This document shows positions 10,201 through 20,452 of a DNA stretch of 64,000 bases, piece after piece; the stretch's first letter is position 1, and each line of letters opens with the position of its first letter. The translations under genes and the position numbers were made by a program. This stretch comes from Calendula officinalis (Eukaryota; Streptophyta; Magnoliopsida; Asterales; Asteraceae), in contig OY970825.1 of the NCBI GenBank assembly GCA_963853835.1, positions 40,458,908-40,522,907 on the forward strand. The letters are read 5' to 3'. The notes under the pieces are model-generated. The model made no database searches and was not told where the DNA came from. It saw only the letters and a program-made list of their open reading frames with translations.

Positions 10201-12271
10201 ACGCTTTTAAGTGTGGAGAAATTATTTGTTAGATCTCGAACTTTTAAATCTTTACATTGGTATTTTTAGACACTTCTATGTGTGAACTATTTTATTACAC
10301 ATGTTTTTTCTCACTTTATATTTACAATACTATTTTAACCTGTTTGACCAATTCATTTTTAGATTATCATTTTATTAGATCCGTTTTGAGGTGAAGCACA
10401 ACCCAAATTGACCCGTTTGCATTCGGATTTTAACAAAAACTTATTTGTAGGAAGAAGACATGTTAAGTGATTTATACTCAGACTCAGATGAATCTGGAAG
10501 TGGGAGTGATGAGTATAATGAAGAAGATGATAATTCAAATGAAGATGATGAAAATAACTCAGAAAATTCCTGCTCATATGAAGAAGATTCAGATCATGGA
10601 TCAAACTCTAGTTATACTGAGAATGGAGATGATGATGATCAAAGCAAGGTTATATTTTACACTTTTTTTTTTCTGTTCACAAGAAATAATATTTTACACT
10701 TTTTAATCTCACCTTAAAGTTCTCAAAAGTTTTTAACTATAATTTTTTTCTTGAATTTAAAGATTGTTTTATAAACGCAGGGTTCCGCTAGCTCGAATTC
10801 CACTCTCAGTAGTATTGAGAATCAAAAACACACTATCCGCCGACGAGATACTGTAATTTTACATATGTTTTTGTTTCGAAACCAGTTTTTAGGCTTTGCG
10901 ACTTCAAAATGCCTAATGTTTTTTTTGTTTTTGTTAAATTCAGACAAAGAAGGGATCACAATTTGAAGACATTCAATTAGTAGCCGAACAACAGTAAGAG
11001 TCTTTTGATGATATTCTGCACTAACCATGGATTATTGGCATTATTATTTTCTGATTTTTTTTTCTTCTTTTGTTGCTTTATAGGGCTGATATTTTGAGGC
11101 TTGAGGCTAACAAAATTAAGCTGAAAGAGAGAATTGAAGCAGAGGTAGTAGTGACTTACTATTACTTTATATCATTCTTCAACGAAGATTTTATTTTCAA
11201 ATAATATTTATTTTCCACTGGATTTGTTTTGACTACAGGCCAGAAGAAACGCAAATTTGAAAGACGATTTGGTCAACAAAAAGAGAGCGTTAGAGAAACG
11301 CCGTGCAGCTCTTTTAAAAGAAGTACAAATTGCTCTCTATATTTTCTCATTTCATATATTTAGACATTTGACATATATTCAAACATTTTTGTAGGTATCA
11401 AATTTAGAGGACGCGTTGCAGAAGCTTCCAACTGATGAAAAAGTCTGTTATCTTACTAACACTTTTTTTTTGTTTATAAGCTTCAATTTTGCCCAAATTC
11501 ATTAACTTGTAGATGTATAAAAAGAGAAATGCAGATGCAGGTGATATCGAACAGTCAGATGCCAATGATTCTGGATTACAGAATAATGAATCGCGTGAAC
11601 AAAACTCTAATGATTCACATAAGAGTAAGGTAACATACAAGCACCAATTGTTTAAAAAAACCATATTAATTATTACGAGTAATAATCGGTTAATTAACTC
11701 TTAATTTGTTAGTTGTTTATAATTTTGGTTATTTTTGGAAACAGGACAAGAATTCTAGCAAGGAAGACGGTGGTGATAAACGTGCTTTTCATTCATTTCC
11801 TAGTAAACGTGATCGGAGTATGAGCAAATCTAAAAGCTCAAAGAGGCCTCATTCAAAGGGAGAGGTAAATACAATTTTAGTAACTTTTGACCATGTTGAC
11901 CTTTTATTCATGATATTTTTACATTTTCAATTTCCTTCTATTCAAGTATTCTAAATTTTTCGGGCCTAAAATAACCGCATAAATTCATGTTTATTTGTTA
12001 TTGGCAGCAAGCGAATACAAATTCAGCGCTATCGAAAATTACAAACAGATTAAACTTTTTGAAAGAACGGCGTGACCAAATAGCTGACGATCTGGAGGAA
12101 AAAGATAATAAAGATCTTAAAAGTCATAGCAAACGCAATAGAGGCAGTAAAAAATGGTCAGAATCGAATACACAAACAGCTGAAGAATCTCACACACAAT
12201 CTTCAGATAAAGGAAAGGGGTCAGAGACTCATCATCCAAGTCAAAAAGAAAGTTCATCCCAACAAGATTGA
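7227..12271 (+). CDS. REN1: REN1-like Rho GTPase-activating protein (PH + RhoGAP), 22 coding exons
   Basis: Coding exons: 7227-7412, 7486-7560, 7792-7828, 7955-8031, 8133-8203, 8311-8389, 8474-8606, 8677-8799, 8914-8991, 9111-9166, 9258-9327, 9419-9503, 9574-9817, 10451-10648, 10781-10852, 10944-10993, 11084-11144, 11239-11322, 11395-11442, 11513-11629, 11745-11864, 12008-12271. All introns are GT-AG, phases agree, and the total is 775 aa. A pleckstrin homology domain (about 88-192, with GIGWTSWKKRWFIL) precedes a RhoGAP domain (about 226-438) whose arginine finger is R269 in GILRQS. An acidic tract (439-504), coiled coil (about 529-610) and basic C-terminus follow. The family switches off ROP GTPases by speeding GTP hydrolysis. 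Arabidopsis REN1 restrains ROP1 at the pollen tube tip, and LYSDSDESGSG after the GAP domain favours REN1 over PHGAP1/2. Residues 10-58 are seven heptad-like repeats. The start ATG is the first in the exon and is less certain than the rest. Confidence 0.88.
7254..7400 (+). repeat. 21-bp in-frame coding repeat (7 units) in exon 1
   Basis: Seven consecutive 21-bp units encode degenerate seven-residue repeats such as DSKNNTG, DSKNNHS, ESKNNKC and EWKNNHC. Consensus is acidic-x-Lys-Asn-Asn-x-x. The units keep frame exactly and lie upstream of the PH domain. Confidence 0.85.
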
Positions 12272-12903
12272 TGTTTTTTTTATGGATTAATTTAAATTTT
12301 TGATCATTTAGATGGGTTTGTAAGCAAGTTTCTTGAATGATTGGTGGTTCATGCATGTGTTTAAGATGATTTGATGGTCTAAGTTATGGTTGAAGGTCTT
12401 ACAACTTGCAAGATCGATGAACGGAAACAAAAAGATTGACGGTTTTTTTTAACGTGCTTAGTTAAAATTTGGTTGTTAGGGATGTTTTTTGTTTGAAAAT
12501 GCAACAACTTGTTTTTTTTTGTTGGAAGCTAACCATTTGTTTGATAGTTGTTAACTGAGTTAACTTTATGTTTCTAACTCGCTTTGATTGAATTCCCATC
12601 TGACTAAAATCATAATAGTTAATTATATCTTTGATTGGGTATACTGAATGATCAAAATAACCATTTTACTCTTCTTTTTATTTATATAACATGTTAATGT
12701 TAATTGTTAAACGAAAGTAAATGTTATAACATTTAAACAAAAGTAATAAAAGTCATGACATGTAAAAGTGATAAGATCACCTCTTAATAGTCTAACAACT
12801 TTTCTTTTTCCAACCAAGTGTTAGAATTCCATCTTACTGGACCGAATAAGAAGTAAATCAAAACATAAAACCTCATTTTGTATCTATCAAACGTTATGTT
12901 TGT
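12272..12903. other. REN1 3' UTR and intergenic
   Basis: T-rich sequence after the REN1 stop, probably the 3' UTR for the first few hundred bases, then AT-rich intergenic DNA. No other feature. Confidence 0.5.
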
Positions 12904-12922
12904 AACACTGCTATGTTGGTTA

Positions 12923-13043
12923 CCAATGAGCCTTTGGCCTAGAGGTATATGGTTTGCCCTACAATCTTGAGGTTTGGGGTTCAAATCTCGTTGTGAACAT
13001 AACTGGTAATTATGTGTAAATTAGGATTCATCGTTAAAGAAAC
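12923..13043 (+). mobile_element. tRNA-derived SINE
   Basis: A 121-bp element with A-box-like TTTGGCCTAGAGGTATATGG and B-box-like GGGTTCAAATCTC, ending TTCATCGTTAAAGAAAC. Flanked by a perfect 19-bp direct repeat AACACTGCTATGTTGGTTA at 12904-12922 and 13044-13062. Layout matches the SINE at 3136 (CCAA...GCCT...TTTGCCCT...GTTCAA), so the two probably belong to one family. Confidence 0.88.
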
Positions 13044-13314
13044 AACACTGCTATGTTGGTTAGATGGATTAGTAATTTGTTCTCGACTCCATAGCTTTAT
13101 TAAGCTCTCTATCATAATTCATAAAGGATGGATAATTTGAGATCCTTCAAGAAAAAAGAATTTACTAATTACTATACTAAGCCACTGAATAACTCTCAAT
13201 CATTGTTAACTAAAAATATTAAGGAATTTTTCATCATCATCATCAATCATTACTATCATCATTTAATTTCATTATATATTTTCCCCAAACCTTAATTACG
13301 AAATAAAATGTGAC

Positions 13315-14238
13315 TTAAAATTCCTTGAGAATTTTACGAACTTGTTCAAGCGTCACAAAAAGCACGACAGTGAACGGACCCTGTCTTGAAATCGTCGGTA
13401 TAAACCCTTTATATAACGCCATCGGCCCCTCCGCCTTCACCGTCTTGACCGCACAATCCACCGCCCCTTTATACGGCGGCTCCACCCCTTCCTCCACTTT
13501 CATATTCATCACCCTCGTTTTTATCACATCCACCGGATTCGAAGCCACCGCCGCCACAAACCCCGCCGCAAAACTCGCAGTCACATGCGTCCCTAACCCA
13601 TCACTCATCACCCCTTTTTCTAATATCGTTTCCTTAATCTGATCGTACGACGCCAGCTGTGACGCCGTCACGATCATCGCCCGGTTGACCGTCAACGCTG
13701 ACCCTCGCCAGAGACTGGTCACACCTTCTTGCTTCACCATTCTCGTGATTGCGTCCATTACGCCTTTGTAGTTCCGGCGTTCAGCCGCCGGAAGCCTCCC
13801 ATCGGCTTGCATTCTCACCATTGCAACGTCAGCTGGGTTGCCAACAGCTGCTCCGATACCTCCGGCCAGCAACCCGGATCCGATTTTACGGGGTAGGGAG
13901 AGGTTGCCGGTGTTAGGGTCGGACCATTTTTCTCGAAAGATTTCGTATAGACCCATTCGGGTGGTGGAGTAGAGGGTCTGACGGAGGACGGTGGCGGATA
14001 CGCCAGAGAACAAAGCGGCGAGTCCTTCTGTTCGGAAAATTTTGACTCCGACGGATACGGGTCCAACGGACGGCGGGCGTGGAAGGGCCATTGTTGCGGT
14101 GGTGTTACCGTTGAGGGCGAAAACAGCGGGAGATTCTCCTTGTAATTGCATACGGACTTTGATTAGATCGAGAGGGTGAGTGGAGCAGCCGGCGATTATG
14201 GAGGCAATTCCACCTTCAGCAAATCCTTTGAAACCCAT
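13315..14238 (-). CDS. DIC: Mitochondrial dicarboxylate carrier (DIC / UCP5-type), single exon
   Basis: An intronless 307-aa member of the mitochondrial carrier family in the inner membrane. The open frame extends 22 codons further upstream, but family members start at MGFKGFAEGG, so I start at 14238. Three carrier signatures mark three repeats of about 100 aa: PLDLIKVRM near residue 22, PADVAMVRM in the middle repeat and PVDVIKTRV in the third. The hydrophilic loop after the first helix (LQGESP...) is longer than in animal UCPs, as in the plant DIC group. These carriers exchange malate, oxaloacetate, succinate, phosphate and sulfate across the membrane. The single-exon structure matches the Arabidopsis DIC1-3 genes. 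No lesion seen. The exact paralogue (DIC1, 2 or 3) cannot be decided here. Confidence 0.9.
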   Translation of the reverse strand: MGFKGFAEGGIASIIAGCSTHPLDLIKVRMQLQGESPAVFALNGNTTATMALPRPPSVGPVSVGVKIFRTEGLAALFSGVSATVLRQTLYSTTRMGLYEIFREKWSDPNTGNLSLPRKIGSGLLAGGIGAAVGNPADVAMVRMQADGRLPAAERRNYKGVMDAITRMVKQEGVTSLWRGSALTVNRAMIVTASQLASYDQIKETILEKGVMSDGLGTHVTASFAAGFVAAVASNPVDVIKTRVMNMKVEEGVEPPYKGAVDCAVKTVKAEGPMALYKGFIPTISRQGPFTVVLFVTLEQVRKILKEF

Positions 14239-14461
14239 TTTGGGAACTAATTGAAGAGATTTGAAACTATAAAACAAACAAAATGAATGAATCAAAAGGG
14301 CCAATTGGGGGTTAGATCACTAGAGACAAGAAGATGGGAATGGAGGGAGAAGGCTATGGAGGAAGAGTGTGGAACGAGGGGTCTATGCGACATAAAATTC
14401 AGGAATTGTTATTCTGAAAAATTAGGAATTGAATTGAATTTGGGTTTTAGGGGGAGAGTTG

Positions 14462-14469
14462 TATTTATA
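14462..14469 (-). promoter_or_regulatory. Probable TATA box of the dicarboxylate carrier gene
   Basis: On the minus strand the sequence reads CTATAAATAC, about 225 bp upstream of the ATG, leaving room for a normal plant 5' UTR. Position and sequence fit; there is no experimental support. Confidence 0.45.
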
Positions 14470-14479
14470 GGTAGGGGAG

Positions 14480-15098
14480 AAAATGGGAGGAAGAAGAAAT
14501 AATCGAATGGGAATGAATCCAATTTGGAAGGGTAATCTGCACTGGACAGGTTGTATATGACTCATTAAATGTGGAGAATAGTTGGTGTGATTTGATTTCA
14601 CTTATTTACAGTCCTCCCAAAACTATTTTAGAGGGTATTTTGAGTCTTTTGACCACTGCTAATGGTTGGGATTTCTCCAAAAGTGATGGAATGCAATCAT
14701 TGGGTTGGTTGGAAGCCGTGAGTTTCGGGAGGGTCGGTTGGTGAGGTGGGGGCTTAAAGAGGTATTTTATATGTGTATTTTGTAATAATGAGTTCCAAAA
14801 TTTTGAAGGGAAGAAGTATTGTTGACATGAGTATGTTAGTTTAATGTCAGTTGAATTGTGAGCTGATATGACGATGATTTGGCAAAAACTGATGATGTTG
14901 GTTTTCGTCACTGTTGGGAGTGGTATCTTAAAAAAATAACTTATTATCTTTTAGGAAATTAATAAATTAATAAGATATTCAGATAAAAACCTAAAAAAAA
15001 ATAATAAAGTAAAAAACTCTCTATTTTAAAAAAGTCAATAAATTTCACTTTCAAAAATCACATCCTGATATGGCCTTAATCTTTTTGAGGATGATTAA
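14480..15098. other. Intergenic, no feature seen
   Basis: Upstream region of the carrier gene. No open frame, inverted repeat or gene that I can support. Confidence 0.5.
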
Positions 15099-15100
15099 TA

Positions 15101-15412
15101 CTTCCCCGTATTAAAATAAGTGACACAAATTGGCTTATACGCTTTTTGAGGTAAAAGGATTACAATAGATGTTAAAATAGATCAAAGTACATAATTAGTG
15201 GAGAATGAGTCTCACTTTCCTTGAATAAAGTGATATTAATGAGTTTTAAAAGTAAAAGTAAGGGTATAAGGGTAATTTCACTTTATTAAAGTGGATAGTT
15301 AGTGAGTATGAGTCTCACTATTTTTACCAAATAAGGAAAGTTTTCAAAGTATGTCACTTATTGTGATACACCCAAAATGGAAAGTATGTCACTTATTTTG
15401 ATACGGAGGAAG
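15101..15412. mobile_element. Stowaway-type MITE
   Basis: Inverted termini CTTCCCCGTATTAAAATAAG (left) and the complement ending TTTTGATACGGAGGAAG (right), flanked by TA on both sides (15099-15100, 15413-15414). The CTYCCTCCGT-type terminus with TA duplication is the Stowaway (Tc1/mariner) signature. The 312-bp interior is noncoding. Confidence 0.8.
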
Positions 15413-15414
15413 TA

Positions 15415-16583
15415 TGTAATTAGCATTAGAATAATATGAGACGAAGGATAAATATATAATAAACTTATTATTCTTATTCAAAAAGATATTTAATACATAT
15501 AAAATATAAATTTTATAATAGAATATAAGGATAATTTGAGTTTATTAAATACTAACGGCTCCTAGGCTGTAATTGACAAAACCTAAATATTAAATAAGCT
15601 AACTAAACAATTTATTTAATGTTACATTATTAACTTATGACAAGAACTAGGGGTATTATAAAATATCCAAAAGATTAAGTAAAATATCTAGTATTTAAAA
15701 TTCAGATATCTAAAATTATACCTATCCAAAAATCTACATAACTGAATTTCGGATACCAGATCTAGATATTATTCTCAAAAAATTTGGATATCAAATATCC
15801 AAAAAAATATGTTTTTTCCCGATACCAAAAACAAGCAAGTAAGCATCAATCTCGATAGATGTATTAAAGATAATAAAACTAAAAAAAAATCTAAGTACAA
15901 GACAACGACTTCCTCTTACAAATAGACCACATTTAATAACACAAATTAACGTATCTCTAATTATTTTCAAAATCATTTACTAGACCACGCAAAGTAGTTG
16001 CAAAAGTCCACCAAAAACAACTTGTCCATTTGAACTTCTTTGAACGAGTCTATTAGTCAAGATTTAAATCCCACTTTGTAAACATATTAATTACGACCGC
16101 AAACCATGATCATAAACCACGAAAGTAGACTACGGACTCGTCAGTTAACCTATGCTAACACGAACTTAATCATTAGATTCTTCTATCTCCGAATCGATCT
16201 AGATCAAAATTAGTATAATCAATGAAAAAGAGACATAACCCTATTGGTGATGTGCCAACTTTATAATAATATGAAGTCCATTGCAAGATGAAAATTTGCG
16301 GCTAAATTGTATCTATTATACAAATGTGCTGTTCATTGCTACCTCATTGGTTGAAAATTAATTAACTAAAAATAAAAAAGAAATGTTGAAATGTGACAAT
16401 AGATAGCCACTTGCATCAATGCATTATTATGGTGTCATGTTACAAATTTGGCAACTGCTCTTGAAGAGTCATTCAAAAGAAATAAAGTTATACAAAATTT
16501 TCAAAATTCACCCTAAAATAGGGTTGATTTGGTAAATAATCATTAAATATTTAATTTTTTCTCCTTTAACTATTTGTTAATGA
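15415..16583. other. AT-rich intergenic, no gene
   Basis: Very AT-rich. Between about 15655 and 15815 variants of ATATCCAAAA and its inverse recur, a degenerate array that might be an old nonautonomous element, but no ends or TSD were found. The stretch at 16528-16592 is repeated at 38629-38698, on the other side of the nested insertion. Confidence 0.5.
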
Positions 16584-16880
16584 TAAAAAGAGGGGTAAAT
16601 TACAGTTTTTGTCCCTGATCTATGGCCAATTCGGGGTTTTTTGTCCCTAATGTTTTTTCTTCGGTTTTTTTGTCCCTTAAATTTTTCAAATTCTGGAAAT
16701 TTGTCCTTCCATCAATTTTTGGCCGTTAACTGACGAAAAATGCAAGGCATGTGGGGGTATTTTGGTCCTTTTCACCATTCTTCATCTTCTTCAAGAGCCT
16801 CTTCATCCTCATTCATGAACATCACCACACGCAGCACAAAAACACCCAGATCTGTCACCAGAAACACAACATCATCACCG

Positions 16881-16970
16881 GCGAACGGTCGTCTTCTCCG
16901 GCTAACGGTCGTTTTCTCCGGCGAACAGTCGTCTACTCCGGCGAACAGTAGTTTTCTCCGGCGAACGGTC
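16881..16970. repeat. 20-bp minisatellite in the Mutator-like element
   Basis: Four and a half copies of the 20-bp unit GCGAACGGTCGTCTTCTCCG with point changes. A related array lies at 48577-48705. Confidence 0.85.
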
Positions 16971-17220
16971 AAATCAATCAGTAAAAACACCCAGATCTCT
17001 ACTCCTCCGGTCCCCTTTTTGGTTCGCAAATCGCAAAATGCAAGTCCCTGCTTTTGAACTCGCAAATTGCAAACCCATTTTGTTCTGCTGCCTCCGTATG
17101 GGGTATAATGTAGCCTTGTTCATCTGGGTCAGATGGTGAAGATGATTAGATGTGGCGACATGAAGTAAAACGAAAATCCAAACTTGAAAATCAAACCTAG
17201 ATTTGGGTCTTAGCAGCAGG

Positions 17221-19411
17221 TGTAACATCCCAAAACCCGGCTTAGTAGTTTATTGACCTTAAGGTATCTTATTAAATGATTGTATGATTAAATGCTTAGT
17301 TAATTTAATTAGCCTGCTGTCTTTTGCGGTATTTTAACCAAGGGGTTAAAATACCCGACTTGTGATATATTTGGAAATGAAAACGTGATTTTTATATCTT
17401 TGTATTTCTTGTTAAATATCGTTTCCATAAATGCTTTCGTTTTTAAAATTTGAGTCCGTTTACTATTTTAAATAAATTAATTATGAAAGGGGCTCCTCAG
17501 ACATATACTGAAAAAGTATTAAGTGATGGAAAAAGCCATGTGGGGCCCCCCTTTGGCCTTGGCCGGTCGTGGAGAAGGAGAGACGGATAAACCCTCTCTT
17601 TTTTCTTTTACTTCCCTTTTTCAAACACACATTATCCACTATTCCATTGAAAGAAACCCTCTCAACTCCATAGCTTCTTGTTCTTGATTTTCGGTGGTTA
17701 AATCTCTTGGTGGATCTCGAAATCCTTGCTAAAGTTTGTGTAGGAGAAGCCTAGAAGTAAGTTACACTTCCTCCTTGCCTTGTTCTTGAAGTTCTTGAAC
17801 CATAGCATGAACTAGGGTTTGTGATTTCATGTGTTTTGTGGATGAATCTCGATATGGAGGTTGTTTTATGTGTCTATGCAAGCTTTTACACCTTATGTAT
17901 GGATGACTGTTGGAAGAAAGCAAGATTTGGTGGAAATCACCTTCAACCTCCATTAATGGTGGAAGTTGAAGGTGGGTTTTGACAAATCTTGGATTTCTTG
18001 ATGTTTGTATGAATAGAATTGTTTATTAGGTTGAGAAATCATGATTGGTAAGTTATGGATGTTAAAAACCTAGTATGGATGATTGTGTGAATTGATCTAG
18101 TTGGTGTTTGGGTCAAAATAGTTAACTAGAGATTATGCAAGCATGATACATGTTATTGTGATAGTTATGGACTCGTTAGAATTGCTAGATTACGGTGAAT
18201 TGCTACTTTAGAAGTCTTGTGCTAGTTGATGGAATTGTGGAAGTGATTTGGCCATAGTCGGGTTTTTGGCCCGTTTGGGTCAACTAGTTGGGTGGACGTG
18301 CTAGATGGTCATAATGGTCAATTGTGTTGATGTAGGAATTGTGCTAGTTGGAGATGTCATAAAATGTGCATTTTATGAGCCTTGAGTGGTGAATTGTTAA
18401 ATTGTCGATTTTGACATTTCGGTGGATCGATCACTAACTCGGTATTTTTGTTACAGGAACCGGGAAGGAGACTCAGTGATACTAGCTCACTGAGTTAAGG
18501 AATCGAAGGTTGAAAGGTGAGTGGATCTAACCTACAACTTGGGTTCCGGTTTATTCCGTTTGGAAATTGCATACTTGTGAAAATGCAGGATTTTGGCAGG
18601 TCTGGGGGAGATAGCGACGCTATCTCTAGATAGCGACGCTATCTTGGTAGGTTCGGGAAAAAGTCGAAAAACAGAAAACCGAAATAGCTAAGGCCAGGGA
18701 AATAGCGACGCGATTTCTCGAGAGATAGCGTCGCTATCTCCTAGATAGCGACGCGATTTCGGGGATGAGCAGCTTTGCCATTTTTCTTTCTTAGCTTGCT
18801 TGTTTGTTATGTATGCCTAGTGTTAGGGAATACCATACATGACTATGTGCACAATCGGGACGAGGTCAGTGTCGGATGGATAACGGTTGGGCAAAGTGTA
18901 TCGACTATTAGGGTATCCGACCTTACCTGTATGCGTTACATGGTTAAGGGGAGGGAGTTGCCCGGGGTGTTGGATATAAAACGCTATCGGTTACCGTGGT
19001 TTTGGCCGACCATGGTTTAAGGCCCGCAAAGCCGCCGATCCTCTCAAATAAGTGATTACCCAACCGGAGATGTTTTATAACTTCCGTGTTTAAGTGATTA
19101 GTGTAGTTGGTAGTGTTAAGAATTCATTCACTTAGCTTTTGTGCTAATCCCTCCCTTATCGACACATTTCAGGTTGGATGTCTTGAACGGGTCGGGCTTG
19201 GACGGGAAGTTTGACCATGCTTTAATTAGTTGTTTTGATAAATGAGCTGTGTTTCGTAATACCGTCTTTTTAACTAACACTTGGATTGTAATATTTTATG
19301 GGACCCCGGTTTGAAAACCTAACGTAATTAGGAACCTAATTGTATGCTTCCGTATCTTTAGATTAATACTTAATTGGACGTTTTTAAAAAACAAAAAAAT
19401 GTTGTGTTACA
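17221..19411 (+). repeat. Gypsy 5' LTR
   Basis: Starts TGTAACATCC and ends GTGTTACA, 2191 bp. Nearly identical to 35802-37989. Contains an array of short palindromes at 18608-18762. Confidence 0.92.
18608..18762. repeat. GATAGCGACGCTATC palindrome array in the 5' LTR
   Basis: Repeated imperfect palindromes AGATAGCGACGCTATCT, AAATAGCGACGCGATTT and AGATAGCGTCGCTATCT, separated by short spacers. The same array is in the 3' LTR at 37190-37343. Confidence 0.85.
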
Positions 19412-19414
19412 ACT

Positions 19415-19432
19415 TGGTATCAGTGCTTCGGT
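19415..19432 (+). other. Gypsy primer binding site
   Basis: TGGTATCAGTGC begins 3 bp after the 5' LTR. It matches the plant initiator tRNA-Met type site (TGGTATCAGAGC) with one change. Confidence 0.8.
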
Positions 19433-19582
19433 TTGGCGATGGATACACGGGGTTGGTGTTCCATTCCCAAATCGTGGCTCGTGTTATGGTCAAACCTTCC
19501 GGTCAAGAGGGATTAGAGCAAATGTGAATTGGTTTAGTAGTTAGTAGATGTGTACTAACGAATTGAACTAAGCCTTGGTGAG

Positions 19583-19861
19583 ATGTTGTGTTTTGTAGCA
19601 GGATTGGCTACGGATGGAAACACGTTGGAGAATGTCCCACCGAACACGAACCTTGGGAATGACGGAGCAACGGGCTCGGGGGTTGATGAAATACCGAACG
19701 AAGAGTATATTGTGTTATTGGAGACCCGAAACATGGAACTCGAGGATACCTTACGGGCTCTCCGTCAAAGCCAATTGACTGAGCCACGACCCGAGGCTCG
19801 GTCTACCGTACCCCCTATCACCCAAGCAAATCTACCCCCACAATTCACTCAAACTACTCGC
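19583..19861 (+). pseudogene. Gypsy gag, N-terminal fragment, split by the copia insertion
   Basis: An open frame with a Glu/Leu-rich, coiled-coil-like stretch (ETRNMELEDTLRALRQ) precedes a Pro/Thr/Gln-rich stretch. It stops where the copia element begins, and gag coding resumes at 31351 after it. Which ATG is used is uncertain. Confidence 0.65.
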
Positions 19862-20369
19862 TGTTAGGTCACAACAACCCTGGTTTGTTTGATAATTGTT
19901 TAGATTAATAATTTACTTAAGACAATTAAGGTGATTAACACAATAATTTAGTCAAACGTATATTATTCCACAAAGTGTGGCTTGTAGCGGAAATACAAGA
20001 CCACTTGAACAATTACAAGGATATATTTGTGAACGTGTAAATTGGTAAGTACTCCTTTGCAAGATGATCTCTATTTATGATGTTATAGAGATCTTACATA
20101 ATGGCAAATGAGTAACCGAAGGACTAGATAAAGGAAATGACTAAGATCAAGGGATTTGATCTTAGTCCGTTACAATACTGACTTGTAACTCAGTCCTTCT
20201 ACTCAGTATTGGATTTCCAATACTGAGTGCTGATACTGAGTGGCCAATACTGGCCAAACTCAGTATCATACCTAAACATAGCTAATTTAATCTACTATTT
20301 AATCTAAGATAGTCTAGGTTATTTTGTTATCCTAAGATTCACAAAGGGGTAAGGCTTTTTGCCTTAACA
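19862..20369 (-). repeat. Copia 3' LTR (left)
   Basis: 508 bp, TGTTAGG to TTAACA. Contains six CAGTAT/ATACTG motifs between about 20171 and 20270. Confidence 0.92.
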
Positions 20370-20381
20370 ATCTCCCCCTAT
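20370..20381 (-). other. Copia polypurine tract
   Basis: Reads ATAGGGGGAGAT on the minus strand, directly against the 3' LTR. This is the plus-strand primer site expected for LTR retrotransposons. Confidence 0.85.
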
Positions 20382-20452
20382 CTAATGATAACAAAAAAAT
20401 TACAAAGAGAAATAAAAAAAATACATAAATACAGGCTGCAAAGTCTTCTTCT

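Noticed and set aside
10020..10230. Inverted CACACTTAAAA/TTTTAAGTGTG stretches in a REN1 intron
   Set aside because: Looks like part of a nonautonomous element, but no terminal sequence or duplication could be fixed.
13325..13642. 105-codon + strand frame over the dicarboxylate carrier
   Set aside because: Antisense shadow of the carrier gene in GC-rich coding sequence.
18775..19020. 81-codon frame starting MPFFFLSLLVC, present in both gypsy LTRs
   Set aside because: It lies in LTR noncoding DNA and is duplicated only because the LTRs are identical. No family resemblance and no known gene in this position.
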